Below the pieces are notes generated by a model. It did not search any database. It was not told where the DNA came from and worked only from the letters and a program-made list of their open reading frames with translations. The translations under genes and the position numbers were made by a program. A stretch of 60,000 bases of DNA from Hydractinia symbiolongicarpus. Lineage: Eukaryota; Cnidaria; Hydrozoa; Anthoathecata; Hydractiniidae. Below, in pieces: positions 33,946-45,902 of this stretch. The DNA is taken from positions 6,264,001 through 6,324,000 of the forward strand of contig NC_079886.1 in NCBI RefSeq assembly GCF_029227915.1. The letters are read 5' to 3'. Numbering within the stretch: the first letter of the stretch is position 1; each line of letters starts with the position of its first letter.

Positions 33946-36900
33946 GTTGAATGTTCAACTAAAATTTAGTTACAGCGAATATTGAAGTAACTTTTTTAAC
34001 TAGCTAGCTAGCTAAGAATAACATTAGCTTCAACGAGTTTTATATTGACTGAGTAACCAAAAATCTGAAGAAGCAAATCTGAGAGGAGACGTGTTTGTTT
34101 TAATTTCGTCGTCCTGTATTTAGTATTTATGATAAAACTGGATATCAGATCATCGTTTTTTATGGACAATGTAGCTAGTTAACTAGCCATGCTGAAGAAG
34201 CATCCAGACAGAATGTTGCTGAATCTGGTTATTTTAACTGTTAAACTTGACATTGTTGTTGTTTCTATCCCATGATTTTATCGATAAATGTATTGTAAGG
34301 GTTAGATATATAATCATTTTCAATGCTTTTTAGAACTTGTTTTTCGTGCTTTTTTTAAGCTACCATTTTTCTTGACGACGGGCAATACCGCAAAATATCG
34401 GCCCGTCGTCAAGAGCACTAAGCCAATCAGAACCCGTATTGCCCGCTAGAAAAATCCAGACGGTTAACAATACTTTAAGCGACACAGAGAGGTTGGGTAA
34501 GTGGTGTCTTTTTATTTGGCTGTGACCTTTTGTATACATTTGATACGCGTGACCCATGATTACCGTTATTGAAGTAATGAAACAGAGCATGGAGGTCTCC
34601 ATTCACAGAGCAATCAATTCAAATTTATTTTTACTTAGATAAATTGCGTAAGTCAATCAGATTGAATAAAAAAATCTAAAAAAGCAAAAATAAAAGTATT
34701 GTATGCATTAACTAACTTTTTTACACAACGATTTACAGCAAGTTAGAACGTGACCTTTTGAATTTCAAGGAAAGGAATTACAGTTATTCAGAACTGAAAG
34801 AATACATTGAAATAAGTAAAATGCAAATAGCAAAACGTTTTTTATTTTATTCATCAGCATACTTCTACGGAGCCTTAGTCATTCAAACATTTCAAAGGAC
34901 TATTATACTATTCGATGTAAAAATATATGTTTTGAAATCTGCTAAGTTTAGATACGGAATAAATAAATGTCATTTGATATTGCAAATCCATGCATGACAC
35001 AACTATGGATAAATAATACACATATCGCAGCTGTTAGAGTGAACAGTTGGGTTAGCAGAATTTTTGTAAAAATAGTTAAACAATAGAAGAAAAAGATAAA
35101 TATAAACTTCATGGATAATGACCTTGATAAGAAAATTTCGAAAACATGTATTGTCCAGATTAGATATCAGTTTTAAATGGATTTTCTTAGAAAGAGAACA
35201 GCAGTGTTTAATGTAGGTTGCATCATATCATGAAAACTGCAAGTTAAATAGCTATGAACTTAAGCCATCGAGAACCTGGTGTAAAAAGCAAAAGACATTT
35301 CCTTCCTTTTTTCACCATAAATATTAGGTATGTAACGGTAAGTTTTAACGAACAATTTTGTCAGACATCCTCGTTCTCCGCGCACAAAAATTTGTCATGC
35401 TTATCCAAACGTGTTAGCTAGTGATATCAATTGCATGTTGCAGTATTTCAAAGTTTAATGTCTTTATTTTTAAAAAGACTCATTTAATGCAGGATATTTT
35501 CACGATTTCGCAAAGGCCAACGAATAAGTGCTACGTGCATTTTTTTCAAAGATTAGTTTTAGCTTAGTTTGAATCGAAGGTATACAAAAGGAAAAAATAA
35601 TTTGTTTAACATCTTTGAACTGGACTATTCCTTTCCATTTCACAGAAAGACATGTCACTAGTCACCTCTGAAAATGTGAAGATCTAACATTCTGTCAATC
35701 GTTAGATTTGTATTGCCAGCGGAATGTGCATTTTTAGGACTTTCCGCCATCATGGAAGGTAACCATAGTAGCTAAACGGTTTGCCCATTGTGGGCATGCC
35801 GGACACAAAGACAACAAACGAAATATTGAGCATTAAAACGAACTGATAAGGAGGATTGACACAAAGATTTCCTGTATTTTAAATCGATTCCCCTTTACGG
35901 AGGTTATCACTATGACTCCTTTAGCTTTATCAACACACACCTTTACTTTGATAGCTTTATTTACAAATTTACCGAATTTCAATTTAACAAACCATGGGCA
36001 TAACTCCTAACAACGTGCATTACTTATCTTAAATGTGAGTACCACGACCTGATATAAAAGGGTGTGTAAAGAGCTGGAAAAAAGCGTGCAAGTGTACAAT
36101 AGTTTTGTAAAAGAAGCCCACCTTGGATGTCTTATCTCTGCATGTCATGTAGAATACGTCAGAAAAAATTAAAATCAATAAAATTCGGCTTAAGATTACC
36201 TAAAGTACATCGCTAGGACATTAAGTATTGTGGCCATATTTTTTTTCCTCCCTTGACGTCATAAGTCGCATAATAAAGACTTATAAGATTACATCAGATT
36301 AAAGTAACATACAGAACAAATTAAAATGGAATCTCATGTTATATACACACGAGATTAATATAGATTTCAACACATAGAAGATTGATTCGTTTGATGATGT
36401 TAGCTAGTGCACAATGAATTAATTTGACCAAAGTGTATGACCTATGAGGATAGAAATAGAGAAGAAAATTTGTTTGTTATTAGTTATACAATGGAATCAT
36501 AGGCTCGTTGCGCTTGTCCAAGTATTTTTTGGTGAAAATGTAATTAGAGTAACATTCTCCTAACAAACGAACCGCGGGAATAGCTACTTATTGGATGTCA
36601 AATTGACCTTTTTGTGCTTAACTTAACAATTACACGCACATAAGTTGTATCTTGGTGCATCAACAAATCACATTAAGAAACATTCGTGTGGAGGTTTTGA
36701 AAATCGCTATTTTGAAATTTGTCGAAGGTGGAAAGCGTTGTCTACTGATTAACAAAATAAAAATAAATTAGAAGCGGCTGCAAAAGGATTTAATTACGTG
36801 TGATTCAGTAGTGTTTCGGGCATCCTTTCCTGAAGTTTTATGTTTGGCTCTTCATGATTTCGTCAGATATTATTAATTTGGTAGCATGTAAAATTTAATT

Positions 36901-37229
36901 TTTTCGCATAATTAACGAAAATGAAGTGTCAAGGGATATAATGGCGTGTAAAATTACATCTTATCACTACAAAAGTTATATAGATATTTTTACAGAAGTT
37001 TGTTTAGGGATAAAACTAGCCATGCAAATTAATCGCAAAGTGTGTTTGTATTTATTTTTTTGGTTATCAATTTTAATGTTCCTCTACATACAAGAACTAA
37101 TGTTATGGTAGCTAGCTACAATTATGGCCAAAATATTTTTTGCCAAAGTATAAAACGGTAACCCTTTCCCCGTAGGTCAATGTTGGAGCTGTTTTTGTGA
37201 ACCTTTTGTGCAAAATCAATATTCAATAG
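33946..37229. other. Intergenic, no supported gene
   Basis: An AGCTAGCTAGCTAG run occurs near 34002. ACGGTAAGTTTTAACGAAC near 35336 resembles the tip of the 3.7 kb inverted arms. A small ATG frame at 36941-37111 encodes a single hydrophobic segment, without further support. A TGACGTCA site lies near 36254. Confidence 0.5.
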
Positions 37230-37423
37230 GAGGGAAAGCGGAAGTTTCAACTAAATTTTTTTCCGGCAAGATATTTTGTCCACATTTGCAGCTAGCAAAG
37301 TACTTGTGTGAAAGACAGTATGCAAAAATTGATAAACAAACCAAAAATTGTGTATTATATAATTTATTAAATTTTGCTCTACTCGAAGATAAAAAAACTG
37401 TAGACTCTGTAGTCGGTTATTGA
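37230..37423 (+). CDS. Weak candidate terminal exon, unidentified
   Basis: An acceptor-like ATTCAATAG precedes an open block that ends TGA at 37421-37423 (about 64 codons). The peptide has Cys-His-containing and Lys-rich stretches but no recognisable family. There is no ATG near its start. A chance ORF is likely. Confidence 0.15.
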
Positions 37424-38090
37424 AACGGTGGTAGCTGCATTTAAAGTTTGTGTGTAAAATGACACACAGATATTTTCAAGAGTTGTTTAGCACGAACAAG
37501 CCAGAAAGAGTTTTTTACCAAATCTTTATTCCTCTGATAATGGTATACCCTATTAAACAATATTTTGCAGAAAACTATGGATACCGTGTTTTATTAATTG
37601 TGGACGACGGAAAAGTGCTATGGATGTAACAAAAAGTCCAACCCTCAGTCCGTACGAAAGCCAAGAACTGCAAGAAGATTGTCAGATACTAACTTGTTGT
37701 CACGACAAATAAAGAAAATTCACAGTATAAACATTCTTAATATTCTCTACTTATATATGTCTGTAGGTCTTTGAGATAACTCGTTCTTACATGATGTATA
37801 TACATTGTGTAAATGTACTTTTGTATGTCTAGCATGAGGTCCTTTTTCTTCTTGAAATTGAATTTTCAACGCTAAATAACTAACTGGGGTGCTTGCATTG
37901 CTTTAAAGATTTACTTTACAATGTTAAGCCTTCTCTTGACACATTTTGAATATGTGACAGATGACATAATAGCTATTTTTTATTAACACGTGCTTTTGCT
38001 TTTAAGTCAAGTTTATAACAGCTGTCTATTTATTTATAAATGTATAAACAAGGGAAATCACATTTTTCCACTGACAATATAAAATGCTAA

Positions 38091-38121
38091 GAGGGTATAT
38101 ACACAAAGTGTATATACCCTC
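38091..38121. repeat. Perfect hairpin, 14-bp arms
   Basis: GAGGGTATATACAC, loop AAA, then its exact reverse complement. It lies about 60 bp before pogo-like terminal sequence. Confidence 0.9.
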
Positions 38122-38180
38122 TATGTTGACAAAGGGACAGCACTTCTCAAGAAGACGGGCTTTCCCTCGATTTAAGTACA

Positions 38181-38336
38181 TTCTACTCTCGATAAGTGGA
38201 ACCCTGGATAAGTGGAACTTTCATTTACTGGAACCAATTTTCCCCGGTCCCTTGGATTTGCATTAACAAACCTACCTTAATTATTCGGATAACTGGAACC
38301 CTCGATAAGTGGAACTTTCGATAAGTGGAACCACTG
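38181..38336 (-). mobile_element. pogo/Tigger-like terminal fragment
   Basis: Four GATAAGTGGAAC words plus two related ones are packed here. Read on the minus strand from 38336, the end begins CAGTGGTTCCACTTATCGA, like the sub-repeated termini of pogo/Tigger elements. A similar word with CGGTCCCGTGGA follows at 39001-39033, so another copy, or the continuation, lies beyond the MITE at 38469. No transposase is present. Confidence 0.55.
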
Positions 38337-38468
38337 TTTTAGTAGCTTGAGCAATATTTATTTATATAAGTGGAAATTTCCTAAAAGAAAAATCATTTGC
38401 AGTACGTTCGAATCATTTTAATCAAAACATTCTTTTTTGGAATGCCAGCATTATGTGGAACATAAATA

Positions 38469-38909
38469 CAGTAGACGTCCGTTAATTCGAACACAGGGAC
38501 TAAATTATTTGTTCGAATTAACGAATGTTCGGATTATCGGAAGTTCAGAAAAAACAAAAGTTTTAATAAACGTTTAAAAGTTTTATGCTAATATAACTTT
38601 ATTACAACTTTACTACAACTTTTTATAAAAATCTTTTAACGTTCTTTGCTTGGCGATGCGCAAGGCCTCCAAATTCCTTGTGAACTTCATTTTATTGGAA
38701 ATACTAATTTAATCGATAAATTGAAAGAAATTTTGCCACCATTGATGCAATAAAAATGAGAACGTTTTTTTTATTTTCCTATAAGATTTTATTTATCGAT
38801 ACAGAAAATTTCGAATTAACGAGCATAATGCATCCATGGGACTTAGCAATTTGTTCGAAATAACGGAAAGTTCGAATTAAGCGGCATTCGAATTAGCGGA
38901 CGTCTACTG
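38469..38909. mobile_element. 441-bp pogo-like MITE with TA duplication
   Basis: Starts CAGTAGACGTCCGTTAATTC and ends with the inverted copy (one mismatch over about 23 bp). It is flanked by TA at 38467-38468 and 38910-38911. Further TTCGAATTAA-type words recur just inside both ends. The terminal CAGT and TA target fit Tc1/mariner-pogo elements. The interior is non-coding, so it would depend on a transposase elsewhere. Confidence 0.85.
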
Positions 38910-39128
38910 TATCTACAAGGCATTTTATTTTGCTCCTCCTCCTGTTTTTGATTATTCGTAAATTCCTTAGTCTCCCGAGATTTCAGATAAGAAAAAAGTT
39001 CGATAAGTGGAACGTTTTCTCGGTCCCGTGGAGATTCCAATAATAGAGAGTAGTCTGTATCTTCCAAATCTAAACAAAACTTTTTGTTATTGAAGATATT
39101 ATTTCGGTTTGGCTGTTCAGTATTCATA

Positions 39129-39196
39129 TTACTGTGGAAAGTTTATCATTTCTTGAACATGATAGTTTAGTAGGCGACGTTTCGGAGATCCTTCTC
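39129..39196 (+). repeat. Left terminal repeat of Penelope-like element
   Basis: 68 nt, starting TTACTGTGGAAAG and ending GAGATCCTTCTC. Identical to the reverse complement of the right repeat except for one missing G near 39184. Confidence 0.9.
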
Positions 39197-39319
39197 CCAT
39201 TATCGGGCAAAGTAAAATGATGTTGCGCATGTATTTATATATTTGCAGAGGATCAAAATTCATAAAAATTTATGTAAAATTATATAAATATATTTATATA
39301 AATTTATATAAAAGAGGGT

Positions 39320-41195
39320 ATAGAAAAGAGCAAATGGATTGTTGATCTCTCCAACAGACAACTCACGACAGAAGAAACAAACCTTCAATCAAAAGGAATG
39401 AATTTCTGCATGACACCAGCTTCAAATCCAAAGAAAGAAATAGTTGCGAAAGTGGAAGAGGCAATTAAAGATCTACCAAGAAAAGAGGCAGACACAGTAA
39501 GTAAAACACCAAAGGACAATTTGCAAAAATCTGAAAGACTGTCATTGAAGAATCTAAAGAAGGACAAAAGTATCATAATCCTACCGGTAGACAAGGGGAG
39601 AACAACAGTTATCATGAATAAACCTGATTACATCAACAAGTGCAACAAACACATCAACAACGGGCCTTACAAACTTCTCAAGAAAGATGCCACAGAAGTC
39701 ATCAAACGAGAAGTGAGGAACATCTTAATGGAGTTGAAGAGAAAAGAATACATCGACGATAAGTAGTATTACCGACTGAAACCTTGTGACGGACCACCAT
39801 CGCGATCATAAACAGGGAAATCTAATTCGACCAATAGTCTCCTGCACTGGAACACCGTTATACAACCTATCAAAATTTGTTGCTTCCATCCTCAGCAAAT
39901 TCACAGTAAGTGACCACAGCAAAAACTCAAAAGAATTTTCGGAATAAATCAGAGAAATTAAGATAGCAGACGACGAATGCAAGGTATCATTTGATGTCAC
40001 ATCACTCTACACAAATGTTCCCATAAAAGACACCTTAAACATCATTAAAGACCTTATCGAAAACGATGCTGCATTCGGTGAAAAGACAAAGATTCCAGTA
40101 CCGGATTCTCTGCGTTTGGTCGAACTTGTTCTAACTAAAACATGGTATCTGTTTAATAAGAACTTCTGCACTCAAACAGACGGAGTTTCCATGGGAGGCC
40201 CTGCATCATCAATACTCGCAGAAATATACATGCAAGCACACGAGACAACAGCATTAGTCACATCAGACAGACGTCCAAAGGTTTGGAAAAGATTTGTTCA
40301 CGACGTATTCGCCATAGTCAAAAGATCTCATCTAGAAGAGTTCCATGAACACATCAATACATCGACAAATCAAATTCACTGTTGAGCTTGAACACAATGG
40401 AAGTATCGCTTTCCTGGACACTTTGGTCAAACACAAGGATGGTTCCATTTCAGTTTCAGTGTATCGTAAACCAACACACACTTACCAGTACCTTAACTTC
40501 GAATCAAACCATCAGAAATCTAGCAAAGAAAGTGTCATATCTTCATTACTGAATCGTGCCAACAGCGTAGTCAGTGACAAACAGGAGAGGAAAATAGAAA
40601 GGTAAGAAATGCATTAATTGCAAATGGATACAGTCATAAAGTCATCACGCAAGTAGAAAATAAGTAAAAAATAAAATGAAGAGAAAATGCAACGGAGACA
40701 ACAAGGAAACATCAGAGGAATTTATCGCAGCAGCATTCTTACCCTTCGTACTAGGTACCAGCGAGATCCTTCGTCGAGTTTTAAGGCAACACAAGATCAA
40801 ATGCATTCTCACCTCTAAAGACACCCTAAGAAGCACTTTGTCTAAACCAAAAGACAAAATAAACCTGGAAAAACAAAGCAATATTGTTTACGAAATCCCG
40901 TGATTGTGATGCAGTGTATATAGGCGAAACAAAAAGAAATTTTAAGCAACGAGTACAAGAACATATGCGCGCAGTGAGAAATGGAGATGTGAAGAAAAAC
41001 GAAATTGCGGACCACAGCTGGAGCAGAAGTCATCAGTTTAATTAGCATGAGAAGAAAATCATTGACATAGAATCCAAAACAACGGCCAGGAAGATTAAAG
41101 AAAACATCAACAGTGTAGAACGTAACAAACACAGAACAAACAGCATCTCGTATCAACTTCCTAAGATTTGGTTACCAGCCCTACAGAAGAAGTAG
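39320..41195 (+). pseudogene. Penelope-like reverse transcriptase / GIY-YIG, broken
   Basis: The product would copy element RNA into DNA and nick the target. Visible in order: an N-terminal block (LSNRQLTTEETNL, near 39350); ALKNL-like and VDKG residues near 39590; RPIVSCTGTP (about 39825); RT motif A, SFDVTSLYTNVP (about 39987); motif B, TDGVSMGGPASS (about 40180); motif C near 40290, where FVHDVF stands for the usual YVDD-type box, so a catalytic Asp is lost; a thumb-like YRKPTHTYQYLN block (about 40466); and VYIGETKR with the R..EH of the GIY-YIG domain (about 40910-40970). Stops at 39764, 39944 and 40383, plus several frame changes, make it non-functional. Confidence 0.9.
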
Positions 41196-41273
41196 ATACC
41201 TACATCTAGGTCCGAAAATGTTTATTGCCATAATTAACCGTAATTATCAGCTCGTTTCTGATTGGTTAATTTT

Positions 41274-41342
41274 GAGAAGGATCTCCCGAAACGTCGCCTA
41301 CTAAACTATCATGTTCAAGAAATGATAAACTTTCCACAGTAA
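41274..41342 (-). repeat. Right terminal repeat of Penelope-like element
   Basis: 69 nt, starting GAGAAGGATCTCCC and ending CTTTCCACAGTAA. Inverted relative to the left repeat. A divergent relative lies at 14925-15036. Confidence 0.9.
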
Positions 41343-42325
41343 AACTTTTTGTATTTGTAAAATACATTAATTCAACTAGAATAATCTCTCATAAAGTTTG
41401 CTAAGCACATGTACAAATTTTACAAGCTTTCGGCTTTAAGCTTTATTACAAAAAAACTTTTAATTCGCTGTGCTCCGCCGAAAAAATTTTTTTTCTTTGC
41501 TAATTTTTAGACATTGAAATCTCAAGAAGTTCGAATGGTACTGTGTCATCTCAGTTATGTGAGGCGTGTGCTATCGGTAGCCGTAATACAACGTCTAACA
41601 TCTACATCTCATACGAACGACATTACAACTACTAAGTTTAAATTCTATACATTTTTAAAATTCGTAGCTTTTAAGGGGGAAATTTCTTTGGACCTAGTGA
41701 TGTAGGCACTAACCTTCTAAGGTTAAGGATAACGTTAGATATAATACATTGATTTAAACAACAACATTTAAGCTTAAAACAAAACTGATTATATTAGATA
41801 GACAAACAGTTTTAACGTTTACAGTTCAAGATCAATTGGCATGTGAGCGGTTTCATGCCTTGCACGACCTTAAAAAACTTAAAACCACGGGACCTGCACT
41901 GTCCATGCAGACGAAAATAAATTTAAATCATAAAAATTTGCTTCCACGAATTCACCAATTAATTTAAACGTAATAACCAATCATAGCACGATGTTAATTG
42001 TTTATTAAAACCAACGAGCACGTCGCATTTCAAATTTTGAATAATTATGCGCGAAAACTGAAAAACTTTAAAATTTTAATAACAAAAGAAAGATCACATG
42101 AAAAACGAGCCTGGTGCAAAATACATTTACAAGATGTTTCTTCTTCTCTATTTCTATCGTTATAGATTTTACCAAAAGAAGTTAGCTTTGATGAATTCAT
42201 ATTTTAGACGTAAAATGTAAATCTAGATCCCTACGACAATTTTAAAATGATTAAAACAAAAGATAGTCCGAATAAATTCATTGCGAGGAAAACATGTATT
42301 ACGTCTATTAAACATGTATTAGTAA
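41343..42325. other. Intergenic, nothing recognised
   Basis: AT-rich flank of the Penelope-like element. Frames are short and without domains. Confidence 0.5.
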
Positions 42326-42573
42326 CGCGTGGCCTTGTGGCTATGGAGTTCGCTTCGTAATCCGAAGGTCAGTCGTTCGGTCCACGACGCAGGCATGTTT
42401 AGCTAGTGTCTTTACTACAGCTACGGGTAACCCATGCTATGTGAGGGAAATTGGGTAGGTATTGCCGGTGTATACTGAATGTATACATTCCGAACACAGG
42501 ACCCACATTAATAACAGTGTTTCAAACACTGAAGTGGCTATATCCTGTATAATCATTTGGAATAATAATAAAG
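42326..42573 (+). mobile_element. tRNA-derived SINE
   Basis: The head looks like a tRNA. Box A-like TGGCCTTGTGG is at 42330-42340. An anticodon-arm-like hairpin CTTCG-TAATC-CGAAG is at 42353-42367. Box B-like CGTTCGGTCC is at 42374-42383. The unrelated body includes two short palindromes (TGTATACTGAATGTATACA and GTGTTTCAAACAC), and the 3' end is an (AAT)n-type tail (AATAATAATAAA). This is the usual plan of a SINE transcribed by RNA polymerase III and mobilised by a LINE in trans. An AACATGTATTA word precedes it; no clear downstream duplicate was seen. Confidence 0.8.
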
Positions 42574-45500
42574 TCTAAACAATCACAACAAAATATTTTT
42601 AAAAACAAACTCATATTTCGATTTACAACGGGAGATGAACATTTAAAAGTTGATTTGCTCTTTCAAGCTTTAAGAGAATGGCCAAAGAAAATATTTTTTT
42701 TGTTGACAACAGCAAAAATATTAAGAAAAATTGGTCACTTCTCTATCGTTCTGTCAATATTTTAAATATTTAGTCATAGCTCAGGAGGTAAGTGTAACAC
42801 TATATGGAACACTATGGAAGTTATTTTTTTTTGTCTTGGGAAAATAATTTATTACATAATGTCGAAAAGAGGGATAAAATATGTCTGAACTTAGAACTAT
42901 ATGTACTAGGTTGTTAAGGGCTGACTAAAATTTTATAGGGTTAGCCAATACGTTAATGTAGCTCTAGAGATAAACTGTAGCAGGCAGTAAATATTTTTTT
43001 TTACTTTAGTATAAAAAGCACGAAATACGTCTAGCATTTTCACCCCCATCAAAATGTAGAAAGAGTTTGCTGTATCCACTTTCCATCCGCTGTATCCACT
43101 ATTCACTCCACAGTATCACACCACATTACAAAAATACACGTTCTTATTGATGCTGTCGTTACATTGACACAAATGCGCTATCCACGCATAAACCACGCAT
43201 ATGCGTGAACAATATTTCACAAATATTTCGTGGCTTCTGTCAACCTTATTTCCACGGCATTTACCTTTATGATAAACGTCTGAGTGCCCAATAGATCCTT
43301 GAGACACGGATGTCCTTTTATACCAATTTGTGTCTATTTATGATCATTGACAGCAATTTTACACCTCTGGGTTGAAAAAAACAAAATATTAGTTGACCTA
43401 AGTTCGCTGTAGCAGCGCAGTTACAGAAAAAAAAGTTTTTAAGATGCTAATGTGATGGTAATTGTTAATTTTGGTCGGTTGGGAAAATTCAAAATTTTTA
43501 CCGTGAATTCCAAATACTCATATTTATTACCTTAACAAGCTCCGACAGTTTCAAAAGTTTAACTAACGGTTTAGAATTCCAATGCGGAGCATTGCATTTT
43601 TTAAATTTTTTTTTTAAATATTATTGATTAAAAACGATTTATTAAAAATGCCTGATAAGATGGCATGCCATCAGATCAAAGGACTTCATCTGTTTAGTGA
43701 AGGGAGAGAGTCCGTTTCACTGAAGGAAAAGAACAAAAGAAACAGGTAATTATTACCTTCACAGTAACCAACGTAGTTTACTTACACCAAAAAACGTCTA
43801 GCAAGGATTTGACGTTACTCACTTCCGTAATCACTAAAACAACGAAAAGTTGCTTATTCGTAATATTAACCAGGCCATACTCGATTATGTAAAAAATATA
43901 TAAGAAGAGCTGGGGCTTCCCGCGGTAGGAGCAAACTTATCTCCTAAAATATGATGTTGTTTAATATCAAAAATTACCGGCAACGTCTTGAATGTGCAAT
44001 AAATATTCTTGATATATGTGCCGTTTTCAATTCATTTTTATTTATGAACAGATAAATGCTTTCATCAGGGAAATGTAAAATAAAGAAAATTTGAAAAAAA
44101 AAATTATCTAACAATGAATATGTTCGTCAGGGAATTTTAGGCTGGGGAAAATTTTCGCCATTTTTCATTGAAATGTTTTCCAGATTTCCAGTTGCAAAAA
44201 GATATATTTGTGGGATTAATATAAATTACAAAATTTGCGGATTAATGGGAGCAATAAAGAAATTATGTTTTCAGGAGCTATTTTGAAAATTAACCGTCAT
44301 GCTTTTTGTCAGGAATAACTTTTAGTTGAAGTTGAATTTTTAAGATGAGGGGATATTGCAGGGCATTCCACCTGAAAAAGTCATTTGTGTTGCTCCGGTT
44401 TTAATTTGACATTCAGGCACAAGCGCTGGATATTTACGTAGGTGCATTTTGTCGTCCACTGATTAGCTATTTGCGTATTATGTTTGATTAAATTCGATTG
44501 CGGATGTATCTGATGGTAAGACAATCTCTTATAGCATACATTTCCTCCTTTTTCTACTTATCTCATTTTCCGAATGTTGAGAAATGTTAATTTTATCTAC
44601 TTTTGCGTGATGTTAATAGCACATCAATCCTTAATTAAAGAAGGAAAATAATTTAAAATTTTCTAGATTCATAAACAAGACTATTGTAATCAAAAATGTT
44701 GTCTTAACAGGAATAATGATATCGTACAAAGACTCATAAGACAACCTACTTTGCGGTTATCGCAGTTAAGCCGATGATTTAAAAATTAGTCCACACGACA
44801 TTGTATGCTTGTCCCCACAAATTCCGTCGACTTTAAGTCTACTCTTCTTGACCGACTTACTCTCTTATTCCAGCAGAGAACTCGTCATCGTTATGTCTAC
44901 TTAATAATGCGACAATAAATAATTTAAAAATATTTATTATGTGTAGTAATTATCGCACAGCGACGTTCTTCGTTTTTTTCATTATGAGCTTTTAAACAAG
45001 TAACGAGATGCGAGAACAAAAAAAAACTTCTTACGTGTCTTCACACAGACCCATCTAGCTACTTATTATATTCAACACATTCTTTTCTAATTAATACCTT
45101 AAGCACAAGTTACCTAAATTACTGAAGGTATGAAACAAGGCATTGTTGACAGCTTATGTCGTACACCTACAGCTTCGCACCTACTTTCTGATGCTTGACG
45201 ATGTTCCAAAAATTTTTAACAAGTTACATTCTTAGCTTTATTAACTCCAGTCTGGATTGTAATTTATTATATTTTCAACCGAAGGAGTTGTCATTTTAGT
45301 TACACCACAGAAATATGATTTTTAACGTTTTATTGACAAAAATTCAATTAGTTTACCCATAGTGCGCGATTGTTTTAACCGCAGTGCCCAATTGGTTCAA
45401 CCGTAGTTCACATTTGTTTTGTCTAATTAGATTGTCAGTTGTGACCAATTGTTGTAACTATAAATATTTCACTACAGCTGCCTATAATAATCTAGTTCTG
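42574..45500. other. Intergenic, nothing recognised
   Basis: No supported ORF. GCTGTATCCACT occurs twice near 43070-43100 as a tiny duplication. Confidence 0.5.
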
Positions 45501-45501
45501 C

Positions 45502-45600
45502 TAAATAAACCAATGTGTGTTTTAAATTTTACACTTATTTTACTATGCTTAAAATCTGGTTTTGTTAAATAAACCAATATGGGTTTTAAGTTTTACACAT
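45502..45600 (+). repeat. ~64-bp tandem duplication
   Basis: TAAATAAACCAAT, then a GTTTTAA-TTTTACAC block, occurs at 45502 and again at 45566 with a few substitutions. Confidence 0.7.
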
Positions 45601-45902
45601 TTTTTAATTTATTAATTACTTTTGCTTCAATTAAGTTCATGTTTTGAAGTCTAATTAGTCGACGGCAAAACTAGCTATTATCACTTATTTGCGTACGCAA
45701 TGAAGTTGTCATACAAGGAAGTGGCACAACTTACAAAAGGAAAAAAGTAATTAAAACATTGTGCAATTACATATTTATTGCATTTCTACTTTTTCTTTTT
45801 TTTGTATGTGCTCTTTTTTTAGAAATATTGATTTCGGAAAACAGAATCAACATATGGCACTGGTTGGGCCCGGAACAGGAACCAAAAATGCTGATGCAAT
45901 AA

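Larger units (their letters stand above)
39129..41342 (+). mobile_element. Penelope-like element with inverted terminal repeats
   Basis: A retroelement remnant with a Penelope-type reverse transcriptase and a GIY-YIG endonuclease region. It is bounded by 39129-39196 and its reverse complement at 41274-41342, which differ by one deleted G. The left repeat continues inward with an AT-rich stretch (39225-39320) before the coding part. Similarity to the Neptune/Poseidon branch is inferred from remembered motifs. No clear target-site duplication was seen. Confidence 0.9.

Noticed and set aside
36941-37111. Small ORF with one hydrophobic segment
   Set aside because: AT-rich sequence readily yields Phe/Leu/Ile/Tyr-rich frames; there is no promoter, splice or conservation evidence.
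38843-39127. 94-codon minus-strand ORF with an ATG
   Set aside because: It runs through pogo-like terminal repeat sequence and into the MITE end, so the frame is a composite of transposon ends.
39385-40881. Minus-strand ORFs within the Penelope-like element
   Set aside because: They are antisense shadows of the reverse-transcriptase remnant.
42326-42395. Functional tRNA gene
   Set aside because: Acceptor and D/T stems do not close properly, box B lacks the usual A, and the sequence continues into a SINE body with a simple-repeat tail.
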